Below are positions 62,309 to 64,000 of a stretch of DNA of 64,000 nucleotides, piece after piece. The position numbers and the translations under genes were made by a program. The notes beneath the pieces were generated by a model, which was given only the letters and a program-made list of their open reading frames with translations, was not told the DNA's origin and made no database searches. Within the stretch, counting starts at the first letter, position 1. The number at the start of each line of letters is the position of its first letter. The stretch is from Kribbella pratensis. GTDB lineage: Bacteria; Actinomycetota; Actinomycetes; Propionibacteriales; Kribbellaceae. The stretch lies in contig NZ_SODP01000001.1 in assembly GCF_004365355.1 (NCBI RefSeq), forward strand, positions 1,743,473 to 1,807,472, given 5' to 3'.

Positions 62309-63043
62309 CTATGTCGGAGTTGGAAAAAGATCCTCGGGATGCAACGCAACGGCCGGCAGTTTGGTCTCGAAGCCGTCGACATGCAGATCGCCGGTCGCCT
62401 GCGGCCGGTGCGGCAGGATCGGCGTACGCTCGGCCTTCGTGATGCGGTCCATCCGGAAGACCCGGTCCTCCCGGCGCAGATGGCACCAGGCCGTCAGGTA
62501 GGAGCCCTTCGGACCGACGACCCAGTGTTGAGGCTCGACCTCGCGGACGGTTTCCACACCGTCGCCATTGGTGTAGAAGATCCGCAGTACCTGGTTGTCG
62601 CGGACGGCGCGCCAGATCTGCTCGGCGACGTCGCCGTCCGGATCGGGCGTCGGCCGGACCAGCAGCCGGACCTTCGCGGCAGCCGCCCGCGCTTCGTCGA
62701 GGGCCTGCTTCGGCATCGCGGCGACGATCTTCTGCAGCGCCGTCCGGGAGTCGCGGGAGAACAGCACGTGGTCGCTGCCGCTCAGGGCGACCGCGACAGC
62801 CATCGCCTCCCGGGCGGTGAAGTTGAGCGGCGGCAGACTCATCGACCGGTCCACGCTGTACCCGCCGGTGCGGCCCTGCTTCGTCGCCAGCGGCACGCCG
62901 GCCTGACCGAGCGCGCTCAGATCGCGCTCGATCGTCCTGACACTGACCTCGAAACGGGCCGCCAGCTGCCGCGCCGTACGCCCCCTCGGCCCTGCTGCCC
63001 GTAGTTCCTCGGCGAGGGCGTACAGCCGATCGATCCGGTTCAT
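62309..63043 (-). CDS. WYL-domain transcriptional regulator
   Basis: 244 residues. N-terminal DeoR-like HTH about 5-60 (LRAAGPRGRTARQLAARFEV, then VRTIERDLSAL), a linker with QGRTGGYSVDRS, and a WYL domain about 140-240 (VLRIFYTNGDGVETVREVEPQHWVV is the WYL-like strand set, with GSYLTAWCHLRREDRVFRMDRI). WYL regulators sense nucleotides or nucleic acids in several systems and are widespread in actinobacteria. It is flanked by two VOC genes on the same strand and probably controls them (inference). ATG at 63041-63043. Confidence 0.85.
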   Translation of the reverse strand: MNRIDRLYALAEELRAAGPRGRTARQLAARFEVSVRTIERDLSALGQAGVPLATKQGRTGGYSVDRSMSLPPLNFTAREAMAVAVALSGSDHVLFSRDSRTALQKIVAAMPKQALDEARAAAAKVRLLVRPTPDPDGDVAEQIWRAVRDNQVLRIFYTNGDGVETVREVEPQHWVVGPKGSYLTAWCHLRREDRVFRMDRITKAERTPILPHRPQATGDLHVDGFETKLPAVALHPEDLFPTPT

Positions 63044-63108
63044 ACGGGCAGGCTAAGGACCTCCATGGACAGTTCCGGTCTCGGTTCCGGGCCGGTTCCT
63101 GCGCGGGG

Positions 63109-63735
63109 CTACTGCGGAAGCTCGGTGCCGGTGCCTTCGGCGAACATGTAGGCGGCGTACCAGGCGGGCCAGTTCTCGTCGGCCTGACCGGTGCGGGCCT
63201 CGTGCTCGCCGTGCGCGGCGGCTGCGCGCTTCAGGGCGGCCTCGAGGTCCTCGACCTTCATGTACGTCGTCTCCTCGACCCGGCCGGGCAGCCGCGTCGT
63301 GACCTCCTGCAGCAGCCAGGTGTTGCCGTCGGGGTCGCTGAACGTCGCGAACGAGCTGTAGCTGGCGTCCTCGTCCGCCCGCCCGTCCACCCGTCCGCTC
63401 CCGTCGGTGACCTCGAACTGCGCACCCGGCGCGCCGGGGTGGAAGACCTCGCTGACCTTGGCGCCGTGCGAGAGCAGCTCGGACCGCGCCGCCTGGACGT
63501 CGGTGACGACCAGGTAGAGCCCCTGCGCCGTGCCGGGGGTGGCCGAGGTGATGTTCGTGCCGAACTGGACCGAGGCCGGCGAGCCCGGCGGCGTGAACTG
63601 GACGACGCGGAAGCCGTTGTCGAACGCGAAGTCGGCGTCGAGCCGCCAGCCGAGCCCGGTGTAGAACTCCTTGGACCGGTCGGTGTCCGCAACCGGGATG
63701 ACGACGGCCTCGAGCTTCAGGTCGGTGCTGCTCAT
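63109..63735 (-). CDS. VOC-family protein, long form
   Basis: 208 residues from the ATG at 63733-63735. One VOC domain in residues 5-140: KLEAVVIPVADTDRSKEFY, GWRLDADFAFDNGFRVVQF, TFSDPDGNTWLLQEV. A helical C-terminal extension about 145-208 (VEDLEAALKRAAAAHGEHEARTG, then WPAWYAAYMFAEGTG) is like that fused to many actinobacterial VOC proteins. Substrate unknown. First of a possible VOC-WYL-VOC group. Confidence 0.83.
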   Translation of the reverse strand: MSSTDLKLEAVVIPVADTDRSKEFYTGLGWRLDADFAFDNGFRVVQFTPPGSPASVQFGTNITSATPGTAQGLYLVVTDVQAARSELLSHGAKVSEVFHPGAPGAQFEVTDGSGRVDGRADEDASYSSFATFSDPDGNTWLLQEVTTRLPGRVEETTYMKVEDLEAALKRAAAAHGEHEARTGQADENWPAWYAAYMFAEGTGTELPQ

Positions 63736-63847
63736 GACTTCCTCCAGAGATGTTCTCGGTTGGTTGACGCCTAATCTGCCGCTCCCGACCCGCATTGACA
63801 CCAGTGAGAATCCCTGGTCATTACCCTGGCGGGCCGGTCGCGGGACC

Positions 63848-63864
63848 TAGACTGCCGTCGCGTG
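63848..63864 (+). promoter_or_regulatory. Possible leaderless promoter of the antiporter gene
   Basis: TAGACT at 63848-63853 ends 8 bases before the GTG start at 63862, and no ribosome-binding site precedes it. Similar geometry is seen at 20340 and 32861. Confidence 0.4.
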
Positions 63865-64000
63865 GACCATCAGTTCGTTCTGATTGCCGGTGGCGGGCTT
63901 GCGATCATGATCGCGGCGTCGGTGTTCGCGCGGCGAACGGGGGTCGCGGCGCCGTTGCTGCTGGTCGCGTTGGGGATCGGGGCGAGCTACCTACCGGGTA
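63862..64000 (+). CDS. Na+/H+ antiporter family (CPA), N-terminal fragment
   Basis: 46 codons from a GTG at 63862 to the window end. The product begins VDHQFVLIAGGGLAIMIAASV, one membrane helix, then FARRTGVAAPLLLVALGIGASYLPG, the second helix with the conserved Leu-rich pattern of cation/proton antiporters (PLLLLLLGLLLG type). The call is based on this short part alone. No ribosome-binding site is seen, and a -10-like hexamer is 8 bases upstream. Confidence 0.6.
   Translation, partial: MDHQFVLIAGGGLAIMIAASVFARRTGVAAPLLLVALGIGASYLPG

Overview
The window is high-GC, densely packed actinomycete chromosome. Coding bias (GC-rich third positions, frequent GTAC), GTG starts, stop/start overlaps (ATGA, GTGA), the actinobacterial urease order ureABCFGD, an LL-DAP/Gly-style resistance cluster with a FemX-like enzyme, and a CopD-CtaG fusion all point to Propionibacteriales; Kribbella is my best guess (inference). 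I see no rRNA, tRNA, insertion sequence, prophage or CRISPR array, and no gene-free gap above 300 bases.

Layout. 0-4 kb: end of an NTF2-like gene, a peroxiredoxin, a formamidase/acetamidase (fmdA) overlapping a pyruvate:quinone oxidoreductase (poxB). 4-17.6 kb: a glycopeptide-resistance regulon in two parts. An outlying pair (second vanS sensor, vanZ) lies at 3.9-5.6 kb. The main block at 10.2-17.6 kb holds vanH-vanA plus a 30-residue membrane ORF, murF, vanY-vanK-GNAT and vanR-vanS. Three divergent promoter regions in these two parts share one ungapped ~61-bp element, so I infer a single VanR regulon. A TetR/SDR/Gfo-Idh operon, an FAD monooxygenase and a double VOC protein sit between the parts.

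17.7-26.6 kb: a Zur-type zinc ABC importer (three coupled genes), an APC permease, an MMPL exporter, a SulP transporter and a small hypothetical protein. 26.6-32.8 kb: epoxide-hydrolase-like protein, DJ-1/PfpI protein, and a coupled four-gene operon (class II aldolase, HAD phosphatase, DhaL, DhaK) beside a GAF-domain regulator, probably for catabolism of a dihydroxyacetone- or erythrulose-like ketose. 32.9-38.9 kb: copper island with an unrecognised protein fused to a CopZ-like domain, a copper P-type ATPase, a CopD-CtaG fusion and a DUF5134-like membrane protein. 39-45.4 kb: flavin disulfide reductase, DHA2 exporter, an SDR without its catalytic Tyr/Lys, and a large LuxR-type ATPase regulator.

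45.5-53.9 kb: nitrogen block with a full urease operon (its UreF carries a ~130-residue repeat insertion), an NCS1 permease with a Cys-rich tail, a MarR regulator and a cytosolic AmiC-like amide-binding protein. 53.9-64 kb: a nested palindrome region, L-2-hydroxyglutarate oxidase, P1 peptidase, ACT-domain membrane protein, pta-ackA, a TetR/SDR pair with two perfect operators, VOC and WYL genes, and the start of a Na+/H+ antiporter.

Strongest observations: the shared van promoter element with two sensors of different sensor loops, the vanA-coupled microprotein, the copper fusion with an internal ribosome-binding site and start, the UreF repeat insertion, and two families of intergenic palindromes.
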